Below, piece by piece: positions 26,976 to 34,708 of a stretch of DNA of 64,000 nt. A program made the translations under genes and the position numbers. The notes under the pieces were generated by a model. That model searched no databases. It was not told where the DNA came from and saw only the letters and a program-made list of their open reading frames with translations. Source of the DNA: JACKAQ01 sp020634975 [NCBI: Calditrichia bacterium] (GTDB taxonomy: Bacteria > Calditrichota > Calditrichia > RBG-13-44-9); contig JACKAQ010000001.1 of assembly GCA_020634975.1 (NCBI GenBank), forward strand, positions 2,232,001-2,296,000, written 5' to 3'. Positions within the stretch are counted from its first letter, which is position 1. Each line of letters opens with the position of its first letter.

Positions 26976-28382
26976 ATGATTCGCAAAATAGCCATTTTAA
27001 CAGCTTTCGTCATTGCAGGATTTACCGGGATGTTGATGCTCAAGCATTACGTGATTGATGTGCATGACCACGATCATCACGATCACGATCATCACGGTGT
27101 GCATGAGCATTCTCACGATCATTCGCACGAAAAAGATGTGCAAATTTCCCCGAAACTGCAGCAATTGCTCGACCGCGAAACGGCGCTGAACGCGGCAATC
27201 CAACAACGCCCGGATGATTTGAAAAGCCGCACCGCACTCGCGGAAACCTACGTGCAGCTCGCCCGGATGAACGGCGATCACAATGATTTTGTGCACAAAG
27301 CGCTGCGGGTTGCGGATAACACATTGGACATCGCGCCGGAAAATACCGAAGCGCGGATGATCAAAATTTCCGTTTTGCTGACGCTGCATCAGTTTGAAAA
27401 AGCTAAAATGTTGGCGGAATCGCTGGCAAGGGAATTTCCGCATAATGCCTTTGTTTACGGCGCACTCTGCGATGCAAATGTGGAACTCGGCAATTATCCG
27501 GAAGCCGTTGCGGCGTGTGATAAAATGTTGAGCATCCGCCCCGATTTGCGCTCGTATAGCCGCGCATCCTATCTCCGGGAAATTCACGGCGATATGCCCG
27601 GCGCTATCGCAGCGATGAAATTGGCGGTGAAATCCGGTGTGCACGGCTCGGACGAACGCAATTGGGCGCTGTGTCATCTGGCAAATTTGTATCTGCAAAC
27701 GGGTGATATTGAAAACGCGGAGATAATTTACAACGGCGTGCGGGAGCTGCAACCCAACCGAACTGAAGCGATTATCGGTTTGGCGGATATCGCCAGTATT
27801 AACAATGGGTTAAGCGAAGGGATATCTGTGCTGGAAACATATGCAGATCACGATGCGGATCATAAAATCATCGAAAAACTGGCGCTGATGTTAGTTGCAA
27901 ACGGCAACGATTTGAAAGCCACAGAGATGATCGCGCATGCAGCAGAAGGATTGCACGAACAGGCTGCAATCGGCTGGAATATTGATCTGGAACTCGCCAG
28001 ATTTTACGCCGATTGCAACGTGAATCTGGACGAAGCGCAGACGCGCATCGAGCGCGAATATCAGCGTCGCCCGGAAAATATTGATGTGTTGGCAACCTAC
28101 GCATGGGTGGAATTCCGGCGCGGCGAGATCCAAAAAGCACTGCCGTTGATGGAAAAAGCGCTGCGGATGGAAACGAAACGTCCGGTATATCTGTATCACG
28201 CGGCGGAAATTTACAGTGCTGCCGGCGATCTGCGAACCGCACAAAACTATCTGAAATTATGCAAATCTGACAAATTTTTGCTACCCGCACAAAATCTCGA
28301 AAGCGCCCGCGAATTGGAAAAACGACTCCACCAATTTGCGCAACAGGCACAGGTCACTCCCAACAAGCATCAAAAAAGCTGA
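26976..28382 (+). CDS. Membrane-anchored TPR protein with a His/Asp-rich segment
   Basis: The ATG at 26976, preceded by TTGAGGACA, gives a 468-residue protein. It has one N-terminal hydrophobic anchor or signal (IAILTAFVIAGFTGMLML), then a strongly His/Asp-rich stretch at about 24-50 (HDHDHHDHDHHGVHEHSHDH), then TPR-like helical repeats across about 60-440 (for example ALAETYVQLARMN and CHLANLYLQTGDIENAEIIY). The His cluster probably binds Zn, Ni, Co or Cu; the TPRs suggest scaffolding. It follows the DUF4331 gene by 79 bases on the same strand and ends at a good terminator, so the two are probably co-transcribed. A specific function is not known. Confidence 0.8.
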   Translation: MIRKIAILTAFVIAGFTGMLMLKHYVIDVHDHDHHDHDHHGVHEHSHDHSHEKDVQISPKLQQLLDRETALNAAIQQRPDDLKSRTALAETYVQLARMNGDHNDFVHKALRVADNTLDIAPENTEARMIKISVLLTLHQFEKAKMLAESLAREFPHNAFVYGALCDANVELGNYPEAVAACDKMLSIRPDLRSYSRASYLREIHGDMPGAIAAMKLAVKSGVHGSDERNWALCHLANLYLQTGDIENAEIIYNGVRELQPNRTEAIIGLADIASINNGLSEGISVLETYADHDADHKIIEKLALMLVANGNDLKATEMIAHAAEGLHEQAAIGWNIDLELARFYADCNVNLDEAQTRIEREYQRRPENIDVLATYAWVEFRRGEIQKALPLMEKALRMETKRPVYLYHAAEIYSAAGDLRTAQNYLKLCKSDKFLLPAQNLESARELEKRLHQFAQQAQVTPNKHQKS

Positions 28383-28421
28383 GTTGTTCGGCGCAATCGA
28401 GTTGTCCTCACACACCCCCAT

Positions 28422-28453
28422 AAGCTCCGGTCTGTTCGACGGGGCTTTTTTTT
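28422..28453 (+). terminator. Rho-independent terminator
   Basis: AAGCTCCG (28422-28429) pairs with CGGGGCTT (28440-28447) with a single T-G wobble, followed by a run of Ts. It closes the DUF4331/TPR unit. Confidence 0.88.
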
Positions 28454-28624
28454 CTGGATTCTGGATGTTGGATTCTTTGGATTCTGGATATTGTTAGAAT
28501 TGGGTTGATTGCCAATCTGTAGTAGGTAACAGTCGCGACAGTTCCGTCTTTTATTTCAAAGTGAGCGCATCGCAACGAAGCAATTTATTTCCAGCATCCA
28601 GAAACCAGAAACCAGAAACCAGCC

Positions 28625-29776
28625 TCAGGAAACCCGCCCAACTGCCTCTGCAATTTTCTCTGCCGGCGCGCACAGCGACACGCGAATGTAACCGCGTCCG
28701 TTGCTGCCAAAAATGCTCCCCGGCGCGATAAAAATATCTTTTGAATAGAGCAAATCATCCACAAACGCTTCGGCGTTTTTTGCGGCATCCGGCAGTTTTG
28801 CCCATGCGAACATGCCCGCGCTGCCGCTGTCGTAAGTGCAGCCGAGCGCATCCAGAAACCGATACACCAGTTGCTGACGATCCACATATGCGGCGTTTTG
28901 TTCGGCGTGCCATTCGTCGGAATTTTGGAGAGCTTGCGCAGCCGCGAGTTGCATCGGCAAAAATTGTCCGGAGTCGATATTGCTTTTTACCTTGATAATC
29001 GTATCGAGATAATCCGCGTTTCCGCAAAGCATGCCGACGCGCCATCCTGCCATATTGTGCGATTTGCTGAGCGAGTTGAGCTCGATGGCGCAATCCAGTG
29101 CACCGTCAACTTGCAGCAGGCTCAACGGATTGGGGTTCAGAATGCGGCTGTATGGATTATCGTGGCAGAGCAATATTTTGTGCTCGCGGCAAAAATCGAT
29201 AATTTTGGCGAAATCCGCCAACGACGCCGTCGCGCCGGTGGGCATGTGCGGATAATTTACCCACATGATTTTCGCGCGGGACAAATCGGTTTTGGCGAGC
29301 GCATCGAGATCGGGCAGCCAGCCGTTTTTGGCGGAGAGGTCGTAAAATTGCGGTTCGCCGCCGGCCATTCGCGCGGCAGATGGATAGGCCAGATAACCGG
29401 GATCGGGCACCAACGCGATATCGCCGGGATTCAAAAACGCCATCGAAATGTGGAAAATGCCCTCTTTCGAGCCGAGCAGCGGCAAAATTTGCGCATTCGC
29501 GTCCAGCATAACGCCGTAGGTTCGCGAATAATATTCTGCCATCGCCAGGCGCAATTCCGGCGCGCCGCGATACGGTTGATAGCCGTGCACGTTCGGCAGC
29601 GCAGCGTTGCGATTCAGTGTTTCAATCGTTGTTGCAGATGGCGGCATATCGGGATTGCCGATCGCCAGATTGATAATCGGTCGCCCCTTTTGCGTCAGCG
29701 ACCGCACCTCTGCGAGTTTTTTTGAGAAATAATATTCTTCAACCTGAGAAAGCCGGTTGGCGGACGGTATGATCAT
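28625..29776 (-). CDS. PLP-dependent class I/II aminotransferase, probably aromatic
   Basis: This 383-residue fold-type I aminotransferase shows NLAIGNPDMPPS near the start, the substrate/PLP site SKEGIFH, the PLP-phosphate region YPHMPTGATAS, the Asp-Tyr pair in CHDNPYSRI and the PLP lysine in SLSKSHNMAGWRVG. It most resembles the LL-diaminopimelate/alanine aminotransferase branch by style. However, it overlaps the prephenate dehydratase gene by 38 bases behind a Phe attenuator. Conversion of phenylpyruvate to phenylalanine is therefore the likeliest role (inference from operon). Unusually, the conserved N-P-P motif is Y-P-H-M-P. The start ATG at 29776 lies inside the pheA coding region. Confidence 0.83.
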   Translation of the reverse strand: MIIPSANRLSQVEEYYFSKKLAEVRSLTQKGRPIINLAIGNPDMPPSATTIETLNRNAALPNVHGYQPYRGAPELRLAMAEYYSRTYGVMLDANAQILPLLGSKEGIFHISMAFLNPGDIALVPDPGYLAYPSAARMAGGEPQFYDLSAKNGWLPDLDALAKTDLSRAKIMWVNYPHMPTGATASLADFAKIIDFCREHKILLCHDNPYSRILNPNPLSLLQVDGALDCAIELNSLSKSHNMAGWRVGMLCGNADYLDTIIKVKSNIDSGQFLPMQLAAAQALQNSDEWHAEQNAAYVDRQQLVYRFLDALGCTYDSGSAGMFAWAKLPDAAKNAEAFVDDLLYSKDIFIAPGSIFGSNGRGYIRVSLCAPAEKIAEAVGRVS

Positions 29777-30611
29777 AGGGAATCACTCCGGATTTATAAA
29801 TGCCCAGTATTTTGATGCCGCGGGCAAAGGGCGCAGCCGCCGCAATCCCGCGATGAAAATCGTCTTCATTTTGCCACAGTAAATCGATGTGAAAGGCGTA
29901 TTCGTTCGGTTGACCGGGAATGGGAATCGACTGGATGAGCGAAAGGTTCAACCCGTGCTCGCGAAACACCTGCAACACGCTCACCAGCGATCCGACTTCG
30001 TGGCTCACCCGAAAGCTGATCGACGCTTTGTCCGGCGGTGTGCCGTTACGGTATTCCTTGTTCAGCAAAATCAGGAATCGCGTGTAATTTTTTTTGAGAT
30101 TCTCAATTTCTTCGCCCAAAATCTGCAATTGATAGCGATTTGCCGCCATTTTGCTGGCAATCGCTGCCACGCCCCGCAGATTGTTTTGGCGAATTTCCCG
30201 CGCGCTTTCCGCCGTATCGAACGATTCAATCGCCCGCAAATGCGGGTGCGCTTCCAGAAAAACGCTGCACTGATGCAACGCCATCGGGTGCGAACGCACG
30301 GTTTCGATGTCCTCGATGCGCTGTCCCGGTAGCGCCATCAAATTTTGCTGGATGTGCAAATACGTTTCGCCAATGATGTGAAAATTGTATCGCTCCAGCA
30401 GGCTGTAATTCGGCAAAATGCTGCCGGCCAGCGTGTTTTCGATGGCCATCACAGCGGCGTCCACTTCGCGATTGGCCAGCGCATCGCAGAGCCGCCCGAA
30501 CGTCATGCATTCCAGCAGTTCCACCGGATGTCCGGCAAAATATTGGCGCGTCGCCATATCGTGAAAGGATGCCTGACCACCCTGGATCGCGATTTTCATG
30601 TGCTGTTTCAT
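29739..30611 (-). CDS. pheA: Prephenate dehydratase with ACT domain
   Basis: This 290-residue enzyme converts prephenate to phenylpyruvate, the committed step to phenylalanine. The PDT domain (about 5-185) shows IAIQGGQASFHDMATRQYF, AVMAIENTLAGSILPNY, LMALPG and the catalytic-site NYTRFLIL. A C-terminal ACT domain (about 198-275) has VGSLVSVLQVFREHGLNLSL. The usual Phe-binding ESRP motif reads QSIP, so feedback inhibition may be altered. The start at 30611 follows AAAAAGGAATTTCGT; the longer reading frame to 30695 would run through the attenuator hairpin. No chorismate mutase domain is fused, unlike E. coli PheA. Expression is controlled by the leader/attenuator at 30664-30855. Confidence 0.92.
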   Translation of the reverse strand: MKQHMKIAIQGGQASFHDMATRQYFAGHPVELLECMTFGRLCDALANREVDAAVMAIENTLAGSILPNYSLLERYNFHIIGETYLHIQQNLMALPGQRIEDIETVRSHPMALHQCSVFLEAHPHLRAIESFDTAESAREIRQNNLRGVAAIASKMAANRYQLQILGEEIENLKKNYTRFLILLNKEYRNGTPPDKASISFRVSHEVGSLVSVLQVFREHGLNLSLIQSIPIPGQPNEYAFHIDLLWQNEDDFHRGIAAAAPFARGIKILGIYKSGVIPYDHTVRQPAFSG

Positions 30612-30663
30612 ACGAAATTCCTTTTTGTAGGGCGCGGCGTTGAAGCGCCCAAAATTCTGCAAA

Positions 30664-30692
30664 TAAAAAAGGCTCCGTTTTGCGGAGCCTTT
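30664..30692 (-). terminator. Attenuator terminator in the pheA leader
   Basis: On the minus strand AAAGGCTCCG (30692-30683) pairs with CGGAGCCTTT (30677-30668) across a CAAAA loop and runs into TTTTTT. It stands 53 bases before the pheA start and after the leader peptide stop. The arm GGCTCCG can pair instead with the identical upstream CGGAGCC at 30741-30735. Confidence 0.92.
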
Positions 30693-30731
30693 CAAGATTC
30701 GATATTGTCTGTTTTGCGCAAAACCGTCCTG

Positions 30732-30800
30732 TCAGGCTCCGTTGGTCTCGAAACCAAAAAAGAAAAACAGGCTAAAAAAGCGACGGATAATTGCGTTCAA
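30732..30800 (-). CDS. pheL: Phe-rich leader peptide of the pheA attenuator
   Basis: A 22-codon reading frame starts at TTG 30800 with AAAGGA seven bases upstream. Its core is RRFFSLFFFFGFE, giving seven Phe codons (residues 8, 9, 12-15 and 17). It ends at TGA (30734-30732). The last codons, GGA GCC, form part of the antiterminator arm CGGAGCC (30741-30735). A ribosome at the stop would hide that arm and let the terminator at 30664-30692 form; a ribosome stalled at Phe codons would leave it free. This is the same logic as the E. coli pheL leader, but the sequence is not homologous in detail. No other function is expected. Confidence 0.87.
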   Translation of the reverse strand: MNAIIRRFFSLFFFFGFETNGA

Positions 30801-30826
30801 AATATTTCCTTTGTTCAAACGTTGCC

Positions 30827-30855
30827 ATTTTAATGCGAATTGCGGAGAATGTCAA
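30827..30855 (-). promoter_or_regulatory. Sigma-70-type promoter of the pheA operon
   Basis: On the minus strand TTGACA (30855-30850) and TAAAAT (30832-30827) are separated by exactly 17 bases. The expected start near 30820 leaves a short leader with the ribosome-binding AAAGGA at 30812-30807. Confidence 0.88.
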
Positions 30856-30911
30856 CGGATAATTCGGCAAAATTTGCTTTTTTGAAAAATTTGTGTCGGC
30901 GACGAGAAAAA

Positions 30912-30940
30912 TTGATTTCGCCACCCGCATTCTGTAAATT
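30912..30940 (+). promoter_or_regulatory. Putative promoter for trpD
   Basis: TTGATT (30912-30917) and TAAATT (30935-30940) are 17 bases apart, 42 bases upstream of the trpD ATG. No Trp-rich leader or attenuator was seen between it and trpD. Confidence 0.55.
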
Positions 30941-30981
30941 GGGCGACGGTTTAAATGTGAACATCAATAATCAGGCAAAAA

Positions 30982-32007
30982 ATGATTCAGCAAGCAATAC
31001 ACAAACTTCTCGAACGAACCCATCTCACCCACGAAGAAGCATTTGGCGCGATGCACAGCATTATGTCCGGCGATGCCAGCGATGCGCAAATCGGCGCGTT
31101 CCTCATCGCCATGCGCATGAAAGGCGAGCAGGCGCACGAGATTGCCGGATTCGCCAAAGCGATGCAGCAAAAAGCGCATCCGGTGACGGTCGATCGGCTG
31201 GGCGAAGCGCTGGATATCGTCGGCACCGGCGGGGACGGGAAGCATACTTTCAACATTTCTACAATCGCTGCTTTGGTGGCTGCCGGGGCGGGAATTCCCG
31301 TTGCGAAGCACGGCAATCGTTCCGTTTCCAGCAAATGCGGCAGCGCGGATGTGTTGCGCGAACTCGGTGTAAATATTGATCTTGAGCCATTGCAAATGAC
31401 GCGTTGTGTCAACGAAGTGGGCATCGCATTTTTGTTTGCGCCGCGACTGCACCCGGCGATGAAATACGCCATCGGACCGCGCCGGGAAATCGGTGCGCGC
31501 ACGGTTTTCAACATTCTCGGTCCGCTCACCAATCCGGCCGGCGTACGCCGACAGTTGATCGGCGCATACAATCGCGAACTCGCCAAATTGATGGCCAGCG
31601 TTTTCCGCGAACTCGGCACGGAACATACGCTGGTGGTGCACAGCTCGGACGGAATGGACGAAATTTCGCTGGCTGCGCCGACCCATGTTTTCGAATTGCG
31701 CCACGGCGATATCGCGGAATACGAAATCGATGCGACAACCTTTGGTGCCACGCCGTCGAACGACAGTCTGGAAGGTGGCGATGCGAAAGATAACGCCGCG
31801 ATTGCCCTCAAAATTCTCAACGGCGAAACCGGCCCGCGCCGCGATGTGGTGGTGATGAACGCTGCCGCCGGTATTTACGTCGCCGGAAAAGCCGATTCGC
31901 TCGCCACCGCCGCAGATCTCGCCCGCCACAGCCTCGATTCCGGCGCTGCGCTGGCAAAGCTGGAAGCCCTCGGCAAACTGACGCAGGAAATGAGTGAGGA
32001 AGAATAA
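30982..32007 (+). CDS. trpD: Anthranilate phosphoribosyltransferase
   Basis: This 341-residue enzyme joins anthranilate and PRPP in tryptophan synthesis. The signature loops are clear: GTGGDGKHTFNIST (PRPP-binding, about 77-90), KHGNRSVSSKCGSADVL (about 105-121), NILGPLTNPA and the DE-type metal site in SSDGMDEIS. An N-terminal helical domain (1-65) precedes the nucleoside phosphorylase-like domain. Length fits the family (330-345). trpC follows on the same strand 81 bases later, across a heptamer repeat. The trpE/G, trpF and trpBA genes are not in the window. Confidence 0.95.
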   Translation: MIQQAIHKLLERTHLTHEEAFGAMHSIMSGDASDAQIGAFLIAMRMKGEQAHEIAGFAKAMQQKAHPVTVDRLGEALDIVGTGGDGKHTFNISTIAALVAAGAGIPVAKHGNRSVSSKCGSADVLRELGVNIDLEPLQMTRCVNEVGIAFLFAPRLHPAMKYAIGPRREIGARTVFNILGPLTNPAGVRRQLIGAYNRELAKLMASVFRELGTEHTLVVHSSDGMDEISLAAPTHVFELRHGDIAEYEIDATTFGATPSNDSLEGGDAKDNAAIALKILNGETGPRRDVVVMNAAAGIYVAGKADSLATAADLARHSLDSGAALAKLEALGKLTQEMSEEE

Positions 32008-32035
32008 GGATAAAGGATAAAGGGTTAAGGATAAA
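32005..32035. repeat. Heptamer repeat run (GGATAAA / GGTTAAG)
   Basis: Four to five units begin at the trpD stop codon, in the trpD-trpC gap, with the same unit as at 19223. Confidence 0.75.
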
Positions 32036-32088
32036 TATTCTCTTTTCGTTTGTTTCGTATATTTCGTAGGCATTGAATTGATAATAAA

Positions 32089-32901
32089 ATGAAACCAAAA
32101 ATTGACATTTTAGCCAAAATTATCGCGAAAAAGCGGGAAGAAATCGCGGCGCGAAAAGCGGAAATCAGCATCGCGGAATTGCTGCGATTGGCAGATGAAG
32201 CACCGAAACCGGAATCGCTGATTCGCCATTTGCGGGAAAGCCCGCACCTCCCGGTAATCGCCGAATTGAAAAAAGCCTCGCCATCCGCGGGCGTGATCCG
32301 CGATGATTTTGATGTGCTGGCACTCGGCAAAATGTATCAGCAGGATGGCGCGGCCGCGCTTTCCGTGCTCACCGACGAATCGTTTTTTCAGGGATCGCTG
32401 GATTTTTTGCGGCAGCTTCGTCCGCACATTCAGGTGCCGATGCTGCGGAAAGATTTTATCATCGATGAATACCAGATTGCCGAAGCCCGCGCCGCCGGCG
32501 CAGATGCGATTTTGCTGATCGTGGCGGCGCTGGAAAAAATGCAATTGCGCGACTTGCACGCCGCCGCCAATAAAATGGCGATGGATGTTTTGGTGGAAGT
32601 GCACACTGCCGAGGAACTGGAAATCGCCATGTCCGTCGATACGCCGCTGATCGGTATCAACAACCGCAGTTTGCACACATTCGAGATCGATCTGGCGGTC
32701 ACCGAAACGCTCGCTGCCCAAATTCCCAAATCGGTAACGCTGGTCGGCGAAAGCGGCATTTACAGCGCGGATGACGCCCGCCGCCTCACCGATGCCGGGG
32801 TTCACGCGCTGCTCATCGGCACATCATTCATGAAACAGCCCGATCCGGGGATGGCGCTGGCAAAACTGATTCGCGATTATCACCGGTTTTCGCATCATTG
32901 A
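32089..32901 (+). CDS. trpC: Indole-3-glycerol phosphate synthase
   Basis: This 270-residue TIM-barrel enzyme cyclises CdRP to indole-3-glycerol phosphate. Family hallmarks are present: VIAELKKASPSAGVIR (catalytic Lys), AAALSVLTDESFFQGSLDF, VPMLRKDFIIDEYQI (catalytic Lys), LVEVHTAEELE, IGINNRSLHTFEID and LVGESGIYSADD. It is a monofunctional IGPS without fused PRAI. It follows trpD on the same strand and probably shares its promoter. Confidence 0.95.
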   Translation: MKPKIDILAKIIAKKREEIAARKAEISIAELLRLADEAPKPESLIRHLRESPHLPVIAELKKASPSAGVIRDDFDVLALGKMYQQDGAAALSVLTDESFFQGSLDFLRQLRPHIQVPMLRKDFIIDEYQIAEARAAGADAILLIVAALEKMQLRDLHAAANKMAMDVLVEVHTAEELEIAMSVDTPLIGINNRSLHTFEIDLAVTETLAAQIPKSVTLVGESGIYSADDARRLTDAGVHALLIGTSFMKQPDPGMALAKLIRDYHRFSHH

Positions 32902-32985
32902 TGAGTGGAGAAGTGGTCAGCAATCAGCTTTCAGCGATCAGCAATTTTAGCATTTGTTCATCGAACATCGCTTATCGTCCGCTGA

Positions 32986-33017
32986 TTTATCCTTTATCCT
33001 TAACCCTTTATCCTTAA
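32986..33017. repeat. Heptamer repeat run, reverse orientation (TTTATCC)
   Basis: TTTATCC units occur just before the Nudix start codon. They are the reverse complement of the GGATAAA unit found at the other loci. Confidence 0.75.
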
Positions 33018-33018
33018 A

Positions 33019-33471
33019 ATGAACTACACCTACGAATATCCCCGCCCGATGGTCACCGTTGATATGTTGCTGCGGCGCGAAACCGCGTCCGGCGCGGAAA
33101 TTTTGCTCATCCAGCGAAAAAATCCACCGTTCGCGAACGCGTGGGCGTTGCCCGGTGGATTTGTGGATGAAAACGAATCGCTGGAAAATGCGGCGGCACG
33201 GGAGCTGGCGGAAGAAACCGGTTTGGCAAATCTGCAATTGCAGCAACTGCACGCATTCGGCGATCCGGGGCGCGATCCGCGGGGGCACACCATCACGATT
33301 GTGTTTGGCGCAACGCTGCCCGAATCTGCAACTATTCGCGCAAAAGCTGGCGACGACGCCCGCAACGTCCGATGGTTTTCACTCGATAATCTGCCGGAGC
33401 TGGCGTTCGATCACGCTAAAATTATCCGGTTCTGCCTGCCGTTGCTGACCAAAACCCGACCAAACATCTGA
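33019..33471 (+). CDS. Nudix hydrolase
   Basis: This 150-residue single-domain protein has a full Nudix box (about 47-69): G(x5)E(x7)REL(x)EE(x)GL, seen as GGFVDENESLENAAAREL followed by AEETGL. The N-terminus VTVDMLLRRE and the downstream DPGRDPRGHTITIVFGATLP match the ADP-ribose pyrophosphatase/MutT-like clade with an R-D-P-R loop. It should hydrolyse a nucleoside diphosphate linked to X; ADP-ribose is a reasonable guess, and a macrodomain gene lies 4 kb downstream. No clear Shine-Dalgarno is visible because the heptamer repeat abuts the ATG. Confidence 0.88.
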   Translation: MNYTYEYPRPMVTVDMLLRRETASGAEILLIQRKNPPFANAWALPGGFVDENESLENAAARELAEETGLANLQLQQLHAFGDPGRDPRGHTITIVFGATLPESATIRAKAGDDARNVRWFSLDNLPELAFDHAKIIRFCLPLLTKTRPNI

Positions 33472-33511
33472 TTTTCACGGTGAAAACTTGAAATTCCGGC
33501 CCTCATTCACC

Positions 33512-33540
33512 TTGCATTGCGCACTGTTCAAACGTATATT
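33512..33540 (+). promoter_or_regulatory. Putative promoter of the aroB-aroDE-aroK operon
   Basis: TTGCAT (33512-33517) and TATATT (33535-33540) have 17-base spacing, 82 bases before the aroB ATG. Confidence 0.55.
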
Positions 33541-33622
33541 TTTCGTTACATTTTTTAATCAGCAACGCGGATAATTCGCGTGCCAATTTTTGTAATTTCA
33601 AACAGAGATCGTCGCACAACGC

Positions 33623-34708
33623 ATGCAAACGCACATTCTTGATCTGCCATCTGCCACCCGCCAAATTCCCTGTCATGTCGGTGAAAACCTCTGGCAACCA
33701 CTTCGCGAACACCTGAAAACACAATTTCCCAAACACGCAGTTTATGTAATTGCGGATTCGCAAGTGGCGGAAATTTACGCGCCGGAAGCGGAACAACAGC
33801 TTGCCGCTCATCCGGGATTTCGGGGATTGCTGCAATTTCCTGCCGGAGAGCAGAGCAAATGCCGGGCGCAAAAAGATGCGCTGGAAGACGCATTGCTTGC
33901 CGAAAAAGCCGGACGTGACACGGTTTTGGTCGCGTTTGGCGGCGGCGTCACGGGCGATCTGGTGGGTTACGTGGCGGCAACGCTGCATCGCGGGGTGCCG
34001 TTGGTGCATTTGCCCACCACGCTTTTGGCGATGGTCGATAGCAGCATCGGCGGAAAAACCGGCATCAATCATCCCGCCGGGAAAAATTTGATCGGCGCAT
34101 TTTATCAGCCGGACAGCATTTTTTGCGATGTGCGATTTTTGAAAACGCTCTCGACAGTGGAATTTTTGAGCGGCATGGCGGAGGTCATCAAATACGCCGT
34201 AATTATGGACGACGAACTGTGGTACTGGCTGGAAAGCGAACAGCAGCAAATTCTGGACGGCGATTTACCCACACTTACCAAAATTATTTCCCGCTGTGCG
34301 CAGGACAAAATTGCTGTTGCTGCCGCCGACGAAAAAGAATCCGGATTGCGCGGAATTCTCAATTTCGGGCACACGGTCGGGCATGCTGTGGAAAAATTGA
34401 GCAATTTTGCCGTGCCGCACGGATTTGCGGTTGCCACCGGAATGGTCATCGCTGCGCGGCTATCTGTCCGGTTACTGAACTATCCTGCCGATCGCGAACA
34501 GCGATTGGTTAATTTATTGAAAAATATAGGCTTACTGACGGTTGATTTGGCTGATTACGCATTCGACGCCATCTGGGATTGCATCCTCTCCGACAAAAAA
34601 TCGCGCCAGCAGGCACCGCGATTTTCACTGATGAACGCGGATAATCAACCCGAATTATTGTATCCAATCCAAAAAAGGGAGTTGGAAGATGTCTTCAAAC
34701 ACGCATAA
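33623..34708 (+). CDS. aroB: 3-dehydroquinate synthase
   Basis: This 361-residue NAD- and metal-dependent enzyme makes 3-dehydroquinate from DAHP. It shows the NAD-binding FGGGVTGDLVGYVAATLHRG, PTTLLAMVDSSIGGKTGIN, the metal ligands in MAEVIKYAVIMDDELW (Glu) and NFGHTVGHAVEK (His) and a further His in PHGFAVATGM. Length is typical. The 3' end overlaps the aroD-aroE fusion gene by 20 bases in another frame, so the operon is translationally coupled. Confidence 0.95.
   Translation: MQTHILDLPSATRQIPCHVGENLWQPLREHLKTQFPKHAVYVIADSQVAEIYAPEAEQQLAAHPGFRGLLQFPAGEQSKCRAQKDALEDALLAEKAGRDTVLVAFGGGVTGDLVGYVAATLHRGVPLVHLPTTLLAMVDSSIGGKTGINHPAGKNLIGAFYQPDSIFCDVRFLKTLSTVEFLSGMAEVIKYAVIMDDELWYWLESEQQQILDGDLPTLTKIISRCAQDKIAVAAADEKESGLRGILNFGHTVGHAVEKLSNFAVPHGFAVATGMVIAARLSVRLLNYPADREQRLVNLLKNIGLLTVDLADYAFDAIWDCILSDKKSRQQAPRFSLMNADNQPELLYPIQKRELEDVFKHA

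Noticed and set aside
28456-28620. Short GGATTCT and CCAGAAA word repeats after the TPR gene
   Set aside because: Low-complexity tandem words of a few units; no structure or recurrence strong enough to call a separate element.
30774-30830. Alternative leader ORF starting ATG at about 30828 upstream of pheA
   Set aside because: Its ATG overlaps the -10 box, so it would not be transcribed; the TTG frame with AAAGGA and the Phe run fits far better.
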